64,000 bases of DNA from Evtepia gabavorous (GTDB lineage Bacteria > Bacillota > Clostridia > Oscillospirales > Oscillospiraceae): NCBI RefSeq assembly GCF_003425665.1, contig NZ_QQRQ01000001.1:248001-312000 (forward strand), given 5' to 3'. The position numbers and the translations under genes were made by a program. The first letter of the stretch is position 1, and each line of letters begins with the position of its first letter. Positions 17,425-26,766 of the stretch are shown here, piece after piece. The notes beneath the pieces were generated by a model. The model saw only the letters and a list, made by a program, of their open reading frames with translations, was not told the DNA's origin and ran no database searches.

Positions 17425-18165
17425 TTGAAAAAGACGCAGCCCATTTCCCAGCACCTTTTTCGGGGAAGCTGTTACCTTGTGGGACTGCTGATCTTGGCGC
17501 TGGGAATCACCATGAATACAAAGGCAGGGTTGGGGGTCTCCCCGATTATCTCGGTCTCATACAGTGTTGCCACCATCTGGGGTCACAATTTTGGCAATAC
17601 CACACTCCTTCTGTATTCCGTGTTTGTGTTGGCCGAGATGATTCTGCACAGCCTGCTGGCGTACCGAAGGAAAAAAGCGGGGGTGCCTTCTGTCCGAAAA
17701 CTTTCTACCGTGCTTCTCATGGACGCGATGCAGTTCCCTCTCAGCTTGATCTTCACCCGGTTTCTCAATGTGTTTGGAGCACAGATCCCAGACTTGGCGT
17801 CAGACTGTGCGGGAACCTTTTGGGGAACTCTTCCAGGACAGGTTCTCTTCCTGCTCATCGCCATTGTGCTGACAGGGGTTGGGGCTGCCCTCTCTCTGGA
17901 CATGCGTTTGATTCCGAATCCAGGAGACGGCATTGTACAGACCCTCTCTGATTTTTCAGGCGGAAGCGTGGGACTGACCAAAAATTGCTTCGATATCGGC
18001 AACGTGCTGTTGACCTCTGCCATTGGTCTCTTGATGGCCGGACAGTTGGTGGGGATCGGTCTGGGGACGATCCTGTCCATGATTGGGGTGGGACGTGTGA
18101 TTGCGGTGTTTAATCACTTTTATTTCCATAAGACAGCGGTCCTGGCTGGCCTGCAGCTGTCTTGA
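17425..18165 (+). CDS. YczE-like integral membrane protein
   Basis: A 246-residue membrane protein with five to six hydrophobic segments. The N-terminal LFRGSCYLVGLLILALGITMN and the KAGLGVSPIISVSYS, LGVGAALSLDMRLIPNPGDGIVQ (in pieces) and LTKNCFDIGNV motifs match the YczE/DUF6198 family of Firmicutes. No transport reaction is established for it. A TTG start is chosen: the nearby ATG is out of frame and closes at once, and AGAAAGAAGA precedes the TTG. It lies 15 bases upstream of the TVP38-like gene, probably in one operon. Confidence 0.72.
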   Translation: MKKTQPISQHLFRGSCYLVGLLILALGITMNTKAGLGVSPIISVSYSVATIWGHNFGNTTLLLYSVFVLAEMILHSLLAYRRKKAGVPSVRKLSTVLLMDAMQFPLSLIFTRFLNVFGAQIPDLASDCAGTFWGTLPGQVLFLLIAIVLTGVGAALSLDMRLIPNPGDGIVQTLSDFSGGSVGLTKNCFDIGNVLLTSAIGLLMAGQLVGIGLGTILSMIGVGRVIAVFNHFYFHKTAVLAGLQLS

Positions 18166-18180
18166 AGGGAAGCGCGACAA

Positions 18181-18927
18181 ATGAAACATACGAAAAAACG
18201 GACAGAGCGGCAGCGGAAAAAATGGGCACTGATCGGGCTGGCTTTCTTTTTGGTGGCAACCGTTCTGATCTGCTGGCAGGTGGGGCTGCCGATGGTGCGT
18301 CTGGCTTCTGATCCAGAAAACTTCCGCCAATGGCTGGAGGAGAGAAAACTGGGCGGTCTGCTGATCTATGGTGCTATGGTGTTTTTCCAGGTCCTGTTTG
18401 CCGTCATTCCCGGGGAGCCGTTGGAGATTGCCGGCGGCTATGCCTTTGGCGCGGTTTGGGGAACCCTCGTCTGTCTGGTGGCGGCTACGCTGGGAAGCCT
18501 CTTGGTCTTTGGATTGGTGCGGCGGTTCGGGACCCGTCTGGTGGAGGTGTTTTTTCCCGCGGAAAAGCTCCGTGCCGTCCGATTTTTACAGAGCTCTCCC
18601 AAGCGTACCATTCTCTTCCTGGTGATTTTTATGATTCCAGGGACGCCAAAGGATCTCCTGTGTTATTTTGCCGGGTTAACCGACATCAAATTTCCTGTAT
18701 TTCTGCTGGTCTGCTCCCTGGGCCGACTGCCTTCGGTGGTAACCTCCACGGTTGGCGGGGATGCGCTGGGAACCCAGGACTATCTATTTGCCGTCGTAGT
18801 TTTTCTGGTTACCTTCCTGATCAGCGTGGGCGGCCTGTTGTGTTACCGTCAGATTTGTAAGCGACACAACACACGAAAGGAAGGGGCGGAACGGCCGAAA
18901 AAGGAGGGGGAAAATCTCTGGCCATAA
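18181..18927 (+). CDS. TVP38/TMEM64 (DedA-superfamily) membrane protein
   Basis: A 248-residue membrane protein with a basic N-terminus, first TM at about 16-34, and the VTT/SNARE-associated domain: FAVIPGEPLEIAGGYAFG (about 77-94), a GTLVCLVAATLGSLLVF helix, and RLPSVVTSTVGGDALG near the end. DedA-superfamily proteins are implicated in lipid scrambling or proton-driven lipid-carrier recycling. The C-terminus is a charged tail. Encoded directly after the YczE-like gene. Confidence 0.85.
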   Translation: MKHTKKRTERQRKKWALIGLAFFLVATVLICWQVGLPMVRLASDPENFRQWLEERKLGGLLIYGAMVFFQVLFAVIPGEPLEIAGGYAFGAVWGTLVCLVAATLGSLLVFGLVRRFGTRLVEVFFPAEKLRAVRFLQSSPKRTILFLVIFMIPGTPKDLLCYFAGLTDIKFPVFLLVCSLGRLPSVVTSTVGGDALGTQDYLFAVVVFLVTFLISVGGLLCYRQICKRHNTRKEGAERPKKEGENLWP

Positions 18928-18939
18928 ACCGCTTTTCTA

Positions 18940-18948
18940 TGCTATAAT
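18940..18948 (+). promoter_or_regulatory. Extended -10 promoter for the radical-SAM pair
   Basis: TGCTATAAT (18940-18948) is an extended -10 (TGn-TATAAT) with no good -35 hexamer. A leader of about 45 bases then leads to GGAGGT and the ATG at 19000. Confidence 0.65.
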
Positions 18949-18999
18949 GGGTTCAAATCAGAATCTGTGGAGCTGCGCTCCGCTGGGTTGGAGGTCCCA

Positions 19000-20838
19000 A
19001 TGGATCATACTTTGGAAAAAATTTTGGCCCGCGTTCAAAAACCCGGGCGCTACGTAGGCGGCGAATATAACGCCATAAAAAAAGAAAAGAACGATGTGGA
19101 CTGCCGCTTTGCCTTTTGCTTTCCGGACACCTATGAGATTGGAATGTCCAACTTAGGCATGCGGATTCTCTATGGCGTAATCAATGAAATGGATGGGGTA
19201 TGGTGTGAGCGCGTTTTTGCCCCCTGGGGAGACATGGAGGCAGAAATGCGCAAGGAGGGGTTGCCCCTTTACGCCTTAGAGAGTGGGGACCCCATTGCAG
19301 AATTTGATATCATTGGATTCTCTCTTGGCTATGAGATGGCATATACCAATGTGCTCAATATGCTGGACTTGGCGGGGCTTCCTTTGCGGAGTGAGGACCG
19401 CAAGGACCTGCGTCCGCTGGTGGTGGCGGGCGGCACCAGTATGTACAACCCGGAACCCTTGGCCCCCTTTGTGGATATTGTCTCTCTGGGAGAAGGGGAA
19501 GATGTCACGGTGGAGATGATTCAGCTCTATCGAAAGGCCAAGCAGGAGGGCTGGTCCAAGGCACAGTTGCTTCGGGCGGCCGCCCAGATTCCCGGGCTTT
19601 ATATTCCCTCTCTTTACGAGATTTCTTATAGAGAAGATGGCTTAATTGCCTCCATTCTTCCCCAGGAAGGAGCCCCGGAACGGGTGAAAAAGCGGATTGT
19701 TACCGATATGGACCGGTCCTACTATCCGGTAAAAACCATTGTGCCCTCCACGGAGATCACACAAGACCGTGTGATGCTGGAGCTTTTTCGAGGGTGCATT
19801 CGAGGATGCCGTTTTTGTCAGGCTGGATTTGTCTACCGCCCGGTGCGCAGCCGCAGCCAAGCGCAGCTGGCCAGACAAGGCATTGAGGCCTGTCAGGACT
19901 CAGGATACCAGGATATGACACTGATGAGCCTATCCTCCAGCGATTACCCGGATTTGCTCCCTTTGTGTGACGCGCTACTGGAGTGGTGTGAGCCCCATAA
20001 GGTCAACCTGGCCCTTCCCTCCCTGCGGGCGGATAATTTTTCCATGAATCTTATGGAAAAGCTGCAGCGTGGCGGACGGAAGAGCGGCTTGACTTTTGCG
20101 CCGGAGGCCGGTTCCCAGCGCCTGCGGGATGCCATCAATAAGAATGTGACGGAGGAGGACCTGCTCAACTCCTGCCGGACTGCGTTTGCCGGAGGCTGGA
20201 GCGGTGTCAAGCTCTATTTTATGTTGGGTCTGCCCACGGAGACCGATGAAGACGTTTTAGGCATTGCAGACTTAGCCAACAAGGTTTACCATGTCTGGCG
20301 AAACAACACCCCCAACCGGTCACGTGGGGTGCGGATTACCGTTTCGACCTCTTGTTTTGTGCCCAAATCTCATACCCCATTTCAGTGGGAGGCGCAGAAT
20401 ACAAGGGAGGAATATCTGCGAAAGGTAACACTCCTCCGAGAGAATCTGCGGAACAAATCCATTACCTACAACTGGCACGACCCGGAGACCAGTTTCTTGG
20501 AGGCGGCGCTTTCCAGGGGGGACCGCCGGGTGGCGGATGTGATTGAGCAGGCCTGGAGGCATGGCGCCAAGTTTGACTCCTGGAGTGAATATTTCTCCCT
20601 TCAAACCTGGCTGGATGCCTTTGCGGCCTGCGGCCTCTCCCCTGCTTTTTATGCCAACCGTATACGGGACAAGGAAGAGATCTTACCTTGGCAGACCATT
20701 TCAGACGGCGTAAAGGAGAGCTATCTTTGGAAGGAGCGGGAGACTGCGTATGCCGGTCAGATTACCCCGGACTGCCGGGTGAAATGTTCCGGCTGCGGTG
20801 CAAACCGGCTGTGTGAGGGGGGAATCTGTCATGTCTGA
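19000..20838 (+). CDS. B12-binding radical SAM protein, TIGR03960 family
   Basis: A 612-residue protein with an N-terminal B12-binding-like domain (FCFPDTYEIGMSNLGMRILYG, about 40-60; VAGGTSMYNPEP, about 142-153) and a radical-SAM core with C266, C270 and C273 (FRGCIRGCRFCQAGF), followed by GLTFAPEAGSQRLRDAINK and a C-terminal Cys-rich knuckle (CRVKCSGCGANRLCEGGICHV in pieces). The ATG at 19000 is chosen for its GGAGGT six bases upstream; an upstream in-frame GTG lacks one. It overlaps the TIGR03936 gene, its constant partner. In many genomes the pair precedes rng and ribosomal genes; the substrate is not known. Confidence 0.88.
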   Translation: MDHTLEKILARVQKPGRYVGGEYNAIKKEKNDVDCRFAFCFPDTYEIGMSNLGMRILYGVINEMDGVWCERVFAPWGDMEAEMRKEGLPLYALESGDPIAEFDIIGFSLGYEMAYTNVLNMLDLAGLPLRSEDRKDLRPLVVAGGTSMYNPEPLAPFVDIVSLGEGEDVTVEMIQLYRKAKQEGWSKAQLLRAAAQIPGLYIPSLYEISYREDGLIASILPQEGAPERVKKRIVTDMDRSYYPVKTIVPSTEITQDRVMLELFRGCIRGCRFCQAGFVYRPVRSRSQAQLARQGIEACQDSGYQDMTLMSLSSSDYPDLLPLCDALLEWCEPHKVNLALPSLRADNFSMNLMEKLQRGGRKSGLTFAPEAGSQRLRDAINKNVTEEDLLNSCRTAFAGGWSGVKLYFMLGLPTETDEDVLGIADLANKVYHVWRNNTPNRSRGVRITVSTSCFVPKSHTPFQWEAQNTREEYLRKVTLLRENLRNKSITYNWHDPETSFLEAALSRGDRRVADVIEQAWRHGAKFDSWSEYFSLQTWLDAFAACGLSPAFYANRIRDKEEILPWQTISDGVKESYLWKERETAYAGQITPDCRVKCSGCGANRLCEGGICHV

Positions 20839-21502
20839 GCAGAGAATTCTGTTTGCCAAATACGGTACGGCCAAGTACATCTCTCATCTGGACCTCATGC
20901 ACACCATGGAGCGGGCTTTCCTGCGGGCAGGTATTGCCATTCGGCATACGACAGGGTTTCATCCCCATCCTTATGTGTCCATCCCGCTCCCGCTTCCCCT
21001 GGGATTCTCCAGCCAATGTGAAATTATGGAGTTCGGGCTGGTCTCCGGCAGCACGATGGAAGCACTGCCTGCACAGATGAACCGGGTTCTGCCCGCTGGC
21101 ATTGAGATTTTGCGCTGTTATGAAGGGGGACGCCCCTTCCGGGATTTGGCATTTGTCCGTTACGAGGTCACATTGGAACTGGATGGGGATTTGGCGCAGC
21201 AAGGGGAAGCGGCTTTTCGTTCTTTGGTGGACCGCCCGTCCTTTGTTGTAAAAAAGAGAAGCAAGAAAGCCAAAAGTGGTTTTACAGAGGTAGATATTAT
21301 TCCGCTCATAGAAGGGGTAGAACGGATCGAGGCGCAGGGGGACCGGTTGGCTCTGACCTTACTGCTGAAAGCCCAGAATCCGGGTTTGAATCCAGAGGTT
21401 CTGCTCCAGGGTTTTCGAGGAGAATTTCCAGACCTCCCCATCGTTTATTCCGCATGTCACCGGCGGGAAATTTTGGATGAGGCCAAGCAGCTATACCGAT
21501 GA
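20831..21502 (+). CDS. Radical-SAM-linked protein, TIGR03936/DUF2344
   Basis: A 223-residue protein of the DUF2344 family. It starts MSEQRILFAKYGTAKYISHLD, with FLRAGIAIRHTTGFHPHP and ISIPLPLPLGFSSQCEIMEF-type segments typical of the family. It overlaps the radical-SAM gene by eight bases and GAGGGGGGA supports the ATG. The family always accompanies or is fused to TIGR03960; it probably assists substrate binding, which is inference. Confidence 0.87.
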   Translation: MSEQRILFAKYGTAKYISHLDLMHTMERAFLRAGIAIRHTTGFHPHPYVSIPLPLPLGFSSQCEIMEFGLVSGSTMEALPAQMNRVLPAGIEILRCYEGGRPFRDLAFVRYEVTLELDGDLAQQGEAAFRSLVDRPSFVVKKRSKKAKSGFTEVDIIPLIEGVERIEAQGDRLALTLLLKAQNPGLNPEVLLQGFRGEFPDLPIVYSACHRREILDEAKQLYR

Positions 21503-21512
21503 CGTAGAACAA

Positions 21513-21561
21513 AAGCCCCCACCCGCGCTCACCGTGTGCTGTGAGAAGCAGATGGGGGCTT
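21513..21561. terminator. Bidirectional terminator between radical-SAM pair and mgtC-like gene
   Basis: AAGCCCCCA (21513-21521) pairs with TGGGGGCTT (21553-21561), with an inner CTCAC/GTGAG stem, between convergent genes. The T-run is short. Confidence 0.72.
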
Positions 21562-21576
21562 AAACTTTGCTGAACA

Positions 21577-22266
21577 TCACATTTCCAGACGGACCACGCC
21601 CTCCTGTTCTTTGAGCAGAACCATGGTGGAGATATCCCCTCGCATAGCCTGTTCTGATTCCAAATCCAACCGCACTGCCAGGATGTCAGGGCGCCCGGAG
21701 GGGAATTCTTTGACCTCTCGAACGCTCCAGCCGATCTCGTGGATGAAATGGATGGCATTTCCCAACCCGACATCCCGCCGGACCTCCAGATAGAGCGCTG
21801 TACTGGTGGGGATTTTTAAGTATTTCGTGTCCACCACATTGACCAAAAGAAGAATAAAGATCAAAATGACATACATGGCCAAGGCGCATTCGTAAAACCC
21901 GACGCCGACAGCCAGCCCCATGCAGGCAGTGGCCCAAAGGGTTGCCGCCGTGGTCAGCCCTTTGATCTGGTTGCGCCGGGTGACGATGATGGTGCCGGCC
22001 CCTAAGAAACCGATTCCGCTGATCACTTGTGCACTGAGCCGGGCAGGGTCTCCCACGCCATAACTGGCATAGATATACTGGCTGACCAGCATGGTAGAGG
22101 CGGCCCCGACGCACAACAGCATGTGGGTGCGCAGGCCAGCGGCTCTCTGCCGGATTCCCCGTTCAAAGCCGATGGTTCCTCCGAACGCCATGGCCAAAAG
22201 CAAGCGGACGCAGACTGACAGTACATTTAAGTCTCTGAGACTTCCCATCCAGTCCAGCTGTATCAT
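21577..22266 (-). CDS. MgtC/SapB-family membrane protein
   Basis: A 229-residue protein with an N-terminal MgtC domain of four to five helices: AMAFGGTIGFERGIRQRAAGLRTHML (in pieces) with the conserved Arg and Glu, VISGIGFLGAGTIIV, and GLTTAATLWATACMGLAVG. The soluble C-terminal ACT-like domain is about 80 residues (LYLEVRRDVGLGNAIHFIHEI). MgtC proteins modulate Mg2+ homeostasis and ATP synthase in pathogens; for environmental homologues the role is less clear. The ATG at 22266 is preferred since GGAGGG lies seven bases before it. No Mg2+-sensing leader is visible. Confidence 0.88.
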   Translation of the reverse strand: MIQLDWMGSLRDLNVLSVCVRLLLAMAFGGTIGFERGIRQRAAGLRTHMLLCVGAASTMLVSQYIYASYGVGDPARLSAQVISGIGFLGAGTIIVTRRNQIKGLTTAATLWATACMGLAVGVGFYECALAMYVILIFILLLVNVVDTKYLKIPTSTALYLEVRRDVGLGNAIHFIHEIGWSVREVKEFPSGRPDILAVRLDLESEQAMRGDISTMVLLKEQEGVVRLEM

Positions 22267-22382
22267 GCGTTTTCCCTCCATTCCGGTCCAATGGCTCCGT
22301 TAAAATTTTGTAATAAAATGCCCATTTTCATACAGATAGTATTATTTTGCCATGGTTTTATCAGGTTGTCAAACCTTTCTCG

Positions 22383-22411
22383 TTGCTTTTTCTGATCAGA
22401 TAGGATATACT
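22383..22411 (+). promoter_or_regulatory. Promoter of the unknown membrane protein gene
   Basis: TTGCTT (22383-22388), 17-base spacer, TATACT (22406-22411), followed by a leader of about 45 bases and GAAAGGAG before the ATG at 22463. Confidence 0.65.
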
Positions 22412-22462
22412 ATCCATATTCCTCCAAATAACCATGATTTTAGAAACTGAAAGGAGTACCTT

Positions 22463-24226
22463 ATGTCAGACAGTCAGGCGAAAAGAACACTGCCCCGCAT
22501 GTTGATCAGTTTGCTGATCACCCTTGCCATTGGCGCGGTGTGGTTTTATGTTTCCCTGCCCGCCATTAACCTGCACAATACAGGTTTTTACAGCTTCGTT
22601 TTTATCCTTCTGTTGGTCTACATCTTAGTCTTTATGATTATTTTGGGTGTGGATACCGGACATCAAGAGATTCATTTGAAGGATTACCTTTCCTTTGCCA
22701 AAAACCAGTGCAAAATTGTAGTCCTCATTGTGGTTGTCATGGCCGCTATTTTTGTGGTGGGCCAGCTGATCTCGGCGCCGATTTTCCGCGCCGGCTCCTA
22801 CCATGAGCTGTTGGATGTGGGGACAGGCGATTTTGCCACGGAGATTGAACCGGTCTCTTTTGACGAGATTCCCATGTTGGATGAGGCGTCCGCCAGTGTG
22901 CTGGGTGACCGGAAGCTGGGGGAACTGTCCGACATGGTCAGCCAATTTGACGTATCTGCGGACTATACCCAGATCAACTATCAGGGACGTCCCGTCCGGG
23001 TAGCTGCCTTGGAGTACGGTGATTTCTTTAAGTGGTTCCTCAACACCAAGGAGGGGCTGCCGGCCTATATTACCGTAGACATGGTGACCCAGGAGGCCGA
23101 TGTGGTCCGGCTTTCCGACCTGGGTCTGGAGGGAATGCGATACTCTCCCTCAGAATATTTCAACCGGGACCTGAACCGTTTCCTTCGGTTCCATTATCCC
23201 ACCTATATGTTCAGTTCCGCACACCTGGAGATTGACGAGGAGGGACAGCCCTGGTGGGTTTGCCCCCGGGAGACGCGGACCATTGGTCTGTTCGGCGGTG
23301 CTGACATCATTGGTGCGGTTTTGCTGAACGCCAGTACAGGAGAGCATGCCTATTATGACGTCAAGGACATTCCCACCTGGGTAGACCGGGTTTACACGGC
23401 CAGCCTGATTGTCCAGCAGTACGATTACTATGGCACCTATGTCAACGGGTTTATTAACTCGCTCATTGGCCAGAAGGATGTCACTGTGACCACGGAAAAC
23501 TTTAACTACCTGGCAATGGATGACGATGTGTACATGTACACAGGCATTACCTCCGCCAGCAGTGACCAGTCGAATATCGGCTTCCTTTTGTCAAATCAAC
23601 GAACAAAGGAGACCACGTATTACCCAGCCCCGGGTGCCATTGAGAGTTCTGCCCAGCGATCCGCGGAGGGCATTGTGCAGGACTTGGGTTACACAGCTAC
23701 CTTCCCATTGCTGCTGAACATCGGCGGGCAACCCACCTACTTTATGTCCCTAAAAGACAGTTCCCAGTTGGTGAAAATGTATGCTATGGTAAACGTGTCT
23801 CAGTACCAGATTGTTGCCCAGGGAACCACTGTGGCCGCCTGTGAAAGCGATTATATCGCACAGCTACAGCAGCGAAACATCCCTGTTACCAGTGACAGCG
23901 CCCAGGATATTCTGGAGAAAACCAACGTGGAGGGAACCATCGCGGAGATCCGAACCGCAGTGCTGGACGGTGACTCCTGGTATTATGTCCGGCTGGATGG
24001 CGCGGATACCTTCTATGCTATGGCGGCCTCCAAGGACCGTAATGTAGTGATCCTAAATGTGGGAGACGCCGTCAGTATCCAGATTTCCCCGGAGGACTCC
24101 GGCAATGCCATTGTCAATGCCCTTTCAATTTCCACGGGAAACGCGGCACCGGATCCTGTGAAAGAGGAGCCCGATAACGCCACAGATGCGGGCGGCACAG
24201 AGCCAACGACGCCTACAGAGGAGTAA
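22463..24226 (+). CDS. Unrecognised membrane-anchored protein with large exported domain
   Basis: I do not recognise the 587-residue product. It has three predicted membrane helices (about 12-32, 42-63, 84-105) separated by short loops, then about 480 mostly soluble residues and an acidic Asp/Glu/Thr/Pro tail (EEPDNATDAGGTEPTTPTEE). If the N-terminus is inside, the large domain is outside the cell. Notable segments are GRPVRVAALEYGDFFKWF, PWWVCPRETRTIGLFGG, FINSLIGQKDV and GFLLSNQRTKETTYYPAPGA. There are no Cys-rich clusters and no obvious catalytic motif. It is monocistronic, with its own promoter and a strong terminator. A cell-envelope role is only a guess. Confidence 0.7.
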   Translation: MSDSQAKRTLPRMLISLLITLAIGAVWFYVSLPAINLHNTGFYSFVFILLLVYILVFMIILGVDTGHQEIHLKDYLSFAKNQCKIVVLIVVVMAAIFVVGQLISAPIFRAGSYHELLDVGTGDFATEIEPVSFDEIPMLDEASASVLGDRKLGELSDMVSQFDVSADYTQINYQGRPVRVAALEYGDFFKWFLNTKEGLPAYITVDMVTQEADVVRLSDLGLEGMRYSPSEYFNRDLNRFLRFHYPTYMFSSAHLEIDEEGQPWWVCPRETRTIGLFGGADIIGAVLLNASTGEHAYYDVKDIPTWVDRVYTASLIVQQYDYYGTYVNGFINSLIGQKDVTVTTENFNYLAMDDDVYMYTGITSASSDQSNIGFLLSNQRTKETTYYPAPGAIESSAQRSAEGIVQDLGYTATFPLLLNIGGQPTYFMSLKDSSQLVKMYAMVNVSQYQIVAQGTTVAACESDYIAQLQQRNIPVTSDSAQDILEKTNVEGTIAEIRTAVLDGDSWYYVRLDGADTFYAMAASKDRNVVILNVGDAVSIQISPEDSGNAIVNALSISTGNAAPDPVKEEPDNATDAGGTEPTTPTEE

Positions 24227-24233
24227 CAGTAAG

Positions 24234-24275
24234 AAAAAAGATGGTAGACATCATTCGTGTCTACCATCTTTTTTT
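24234..24275. terminator. Bidirectional terminator
   Basis: GATGGTAGACA pairs with TGTCTACCATC around a 7-base loop, with A6 before and T8 after, between convergent genes. Confidence 0.92.
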
Positions 24276-24308
24276 GTACTGAAAGGGAACAAGAAGTGTC
24301 CCAACAAG

Positions 24309-26090
24309 TTACATATCCATAGCATGATTTTTCGAGAATGCAATTTGTTCCTGGGCACGCACCAGCGCAGCGTATTCCCCGTTTTGCGCCATCAGCGATG
24401 GATGACTCCCCTGCTCGATGATTTCTTCCCGGTCAACTACGGCGATACGATCCGCATTGCGGATGGTGGACAGACGGTGCGCAATGATGATGGAGGTGCG
24501 GCCTTCGCACAGGCGGTCAAAAGAGGCTTGGATTTTAGCTTCTGTCACACTGTCCAACGCGCTGGTTGCTTCATCTAAAATGACAATGGGTGGGTTTTTG
24601 AGAAACACCCGGGCAATACTGATCCGCTGTTTTTGCCCGCCGGAGAGCATGACCCCTCGTTCTCCTACATAGGTTTCATATCCATTGGGCATGGCCAGAA
24701 TGTCCTCATGGATCTCTGCTTGGCGGGCAGCCCAGACTACCTCCTCATCTGTGGCATCGGGACGGCCGTACCGGATATTTTCCAGGACACTGTCTGCAAA
24801 CAGGAAAACCTCCTGCTGGACAATTCCGATGTTTTGGCGGAGGGAATGCTGTGTGATTTTCCGGACATCGTGTCCATCAATGAGGACTGCGCCCTCTGTC
24901 ACATCGTAAAACCGGGGAATCAGTTGACATAGGGTGGTTTTCCCGCCGCCGGATGGTCCAACAAAGGCAAATTTTTCCCCGGCTGGAATGGTCAGTGAGA
25001 TATCCCGTAGCACCTGCGCCTGATTGTTGTACTGAAAAGAAACATGATCGAAGCGGACCTCTCCTTGGACCGAGTCCAAATCCTGGGCGTCCGGAGCATC
25101 CTGAATCTCCGGTTCCAGCCGCATCAGCTCCAGGAACCGGCTGAATCCAGCCGAGCCCTGCATGAATTGCTCCACAAAGTTGACCAGCTTTTTGACCGGG
25201 GTGGTGAAGGTCGTGACATATAAGGTGAACGCGACCAGATCGGCATAGTTGACCGCATCGCGCATGATGAAATATCCCCCAGCCCCGATGACAAGAACCG
25301 GCATGATGGATAGGCTGAATTCCATGCCGCCCTGGAATGTGGCCATGGTCTTGTAATATGTGCTCTTGGCCTGGACGAAGCGTCGGTTCATCACCTTGAA
25401 TTTTTCCTTTTCCGTCTCTTCGTTTTGGAATGCCTTGGCCGTCCGCATACCGGAGATGCCGGATTCAATGGCGGCGTTGATCTCTGCTGTCTGGGCCTTC
25501 AGCTTCAGATTGGCCCGGCGCATTTTCCGCCGCTGATAAATGGTGAAGAGAAGAAAGAACGGGACAATGGCAAAAGAGAGTACAGCCAGCTTCCACTCAA
25601 TGGTACACATGATACCAAACGCACCCACCAAAGTGACAGTGGAAATAAAGAGGTCTTCCGGCCCATGGTGGGCCAATTCTGTGATTTCAAACAGATCATT
25701 GGTGACCCGAGACATGAGGACCCCGGTGCGGTTTTTATCAAAAAAGCTGAAGCTCAAGCTCTCCATGTGGGAATACAGGTCCCGTCGAAGATCGGCCTCT
25801 ACCCGGACGCCAAAGACGTGCCCCCAATAGGAGACAACAAAGTACAGTAATCCCTTTCCCACATAGGCAACGGCGAAAAAACCAATGAGAAGGAAGAAAA
25901 CGCGGTACTCCTGCTGGGGCAGTAAGTGATTGAGGGCGGACCGGGAGAGATATGGAAAGGCCAGATCAATCAGACAGATTACCAGGGCACAAAACATATC
26001 CAAAAAGAACAAGTGTTTATGGGGGCCGTAGTAGGAGAGAAAAATTTTAAGGGGGCGGTTCTTTTGATAATATGCAACATTGCGTGTCAT
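24309..26090 (-). CDS. ABC exporter, fused permease and ATPase
   Basis: A 593-residue half-transporter: six-helix exporter domain (about 20-310) followed by the nucleotide-binding domain with Walker A GPSGGGKTT, Q-loop IGIVQQEVFLF, signature LSGGQKQRISIAR, Walker B IVILDEATSALD and switch His (IIIAHRLSTI). These proteins dimerise and export drugs, lipids or peptides. An in-frame extension to 26147 is rejected because GGAGGT lies seven bases before the ATG at 26090. It is divergent from a MarR gene with strong promoters on both sides, suggesting MarR control. Confidence 0.93.
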   Translation of the reverse strand: MTRNVAYYQKNRPLKIFLSYYGPHKHLFFLDMFCALVICLIDLAFPYLSRSALNHLLPQQEYRVFFLLIGFFAVAYVGKGLLYFVVSYWGHVFGVRVEADLRRDLYSHMESLSFSFFDKNRTGVLMSRVTNDLFEITELAHHGPEDLFISTVTLVGAFGIMCTIEWKLAVLSFAIVPFFLLFTIYQRRKMRRANLKLKAQTAEINAAIESGISGMRTAKAFQNEETEKEKFKVMNRRFVQAKSTYYKTMATFQGGMEFSLSIMPVLVIGAGGYFIMRDAVNYADLVAFTLYVTTFTTPVKKLVNFVEQFMQGSAGFSRFLELMRLEPEIQDAPDAQDLDSVQGEVRFDHVSFQYNNQAQVLRDISLTIPAGEKFAFVGPSGGGKTTLCQLIPRFYDVTEGAVLIDGHDVRKITQHSLRQNIGIVQQEVFLFADSVLENIRYGRPDATDEEVVWAARQAEIHEDILAMPNGYETYVGERGVMLSGGQKQRISIARVFLKNPPIVILDEATSALDSVTEAKIQASFDRLCEGRTSIIIAHRLSTIRNADRIAVVDREEIIEQGSHPSLMAQNGEYAALVRAQEQIAFSKNHAMDM

Positions 26091-26118
26091 GGACGCACCT
26101 CCAGGAAAAAGTAAGATT

Positions 26119-26147
26119 ATTATATCGTTCCTTGCGGCACCTTGCAA
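26119..26147 (-). promoter_or_regulatory. Promoter of the ABC exporter
   Basis: On the minus strand TTGCAA (26147-26142), 17-base spacer, TATAAT (26124-26119), ending about 30 bases before the exporter ATG. Confidence 0.75.
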
Positions 26148-26188
26148 GGTAACTTGTGGAGAGGTTTCCCTTCAACCTCCGCTTTTTA

Positions 26189-26217
26189 TTGACAATTCTG
26201 TGCGGATATTGTACAAT
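26189..26217 (+). promoter_or_regulatory. Promoter of the marR-RND operon with overlapping palindrome
   Basis: A consensus TTGACA (26189-26194), 17-base spacer and TACAAT (26212-26217). The -10 is part of the perfect palindrome ATTGTACAAT (26208-26217), followed by another ATTG-type half-site. That is a plausible MarR operator that would block this promoter. Confidence 0.75.
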
Positions 26218-26259
26218 TTCAATTGTCCGAATTCTAACAAATGGGGGGAGTTCTTTCGG

Positions 26260-26712
26260 ATGGAAACTTTGAACCATCGTGCTTATCAGGTGACTCAGCT
26301 GGCCTGCATTGTCAATCAGCTGCACCGAATGGCCATGCGGATGCCGCCCGATGCACTTCCCTCGGGCATGACAATTTCCCAATTATCCACCATTGGGTTT
26401 TTGTATTTTTCTCAGCAGGGAGACGTTTATCAGAAAGATATCGAATCCTTCTTTAAGCTCCGTCGTTCCACCGTCAGCAGTCAGTTGGACACATTGGAGA
26501 AAAAGGGCCTCATCCAGCGGGTACCTGTCTCCCATGATGCCAGACTTAAAAAGCTGGTTCTTACAGAGGAGGGACTGCGGATCAGCGGTCAGGTACTTCT
26601 GGTGTTGGAACAGATGAATGATTTCATGATCCAGGGGCTGAGCCAGGAGGAGACGGTAGTGTTAACAAATCTCTTGCGAAAAATAGAACAAAATTTAAGC
26701 CGCATTGGATGA
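26260..26712 (+). CDS. MarR-family transcriptional regulator
   Basis: A 150-residue winged-helix protein: dimerisation helices at both ends, central DNA-binding part with SGMTISQLSTIGFLYF, VYQKDIESFFKLRRSTVSSQLDTLEKKGLIQR (recognition helix RRSTVSSQLDTLEKKG) and the wing region SHDARLKKLVLTEEG. The start is the ATG after GGGGGGAG; an in-frame extension to 26080 would read through the promoter. It heads the operon with the RND pump and faces the ABC exporter, so both pumps may be derepressed by the same ligand. Confidence 0.9.
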   Translation: METLNHRAYQVTQLACIVNQLHRMAMRMPPDALPSGMTISQLSTIGFLYFSQQGDVYQKDIESFFKLRRSTVSSQLDTLEKKGLIQRVPVSHDARLKKLVLTEEGLRISGQVLLVLEQMNDFMIQGLSQEETVVLTNLLRKIEQNLSRIG

Positions 26713-26766
26713 AAGCATCCTTGCGGCACACTTTGCGCTGTATGCCATATCCCCGGAGGTATCCCA

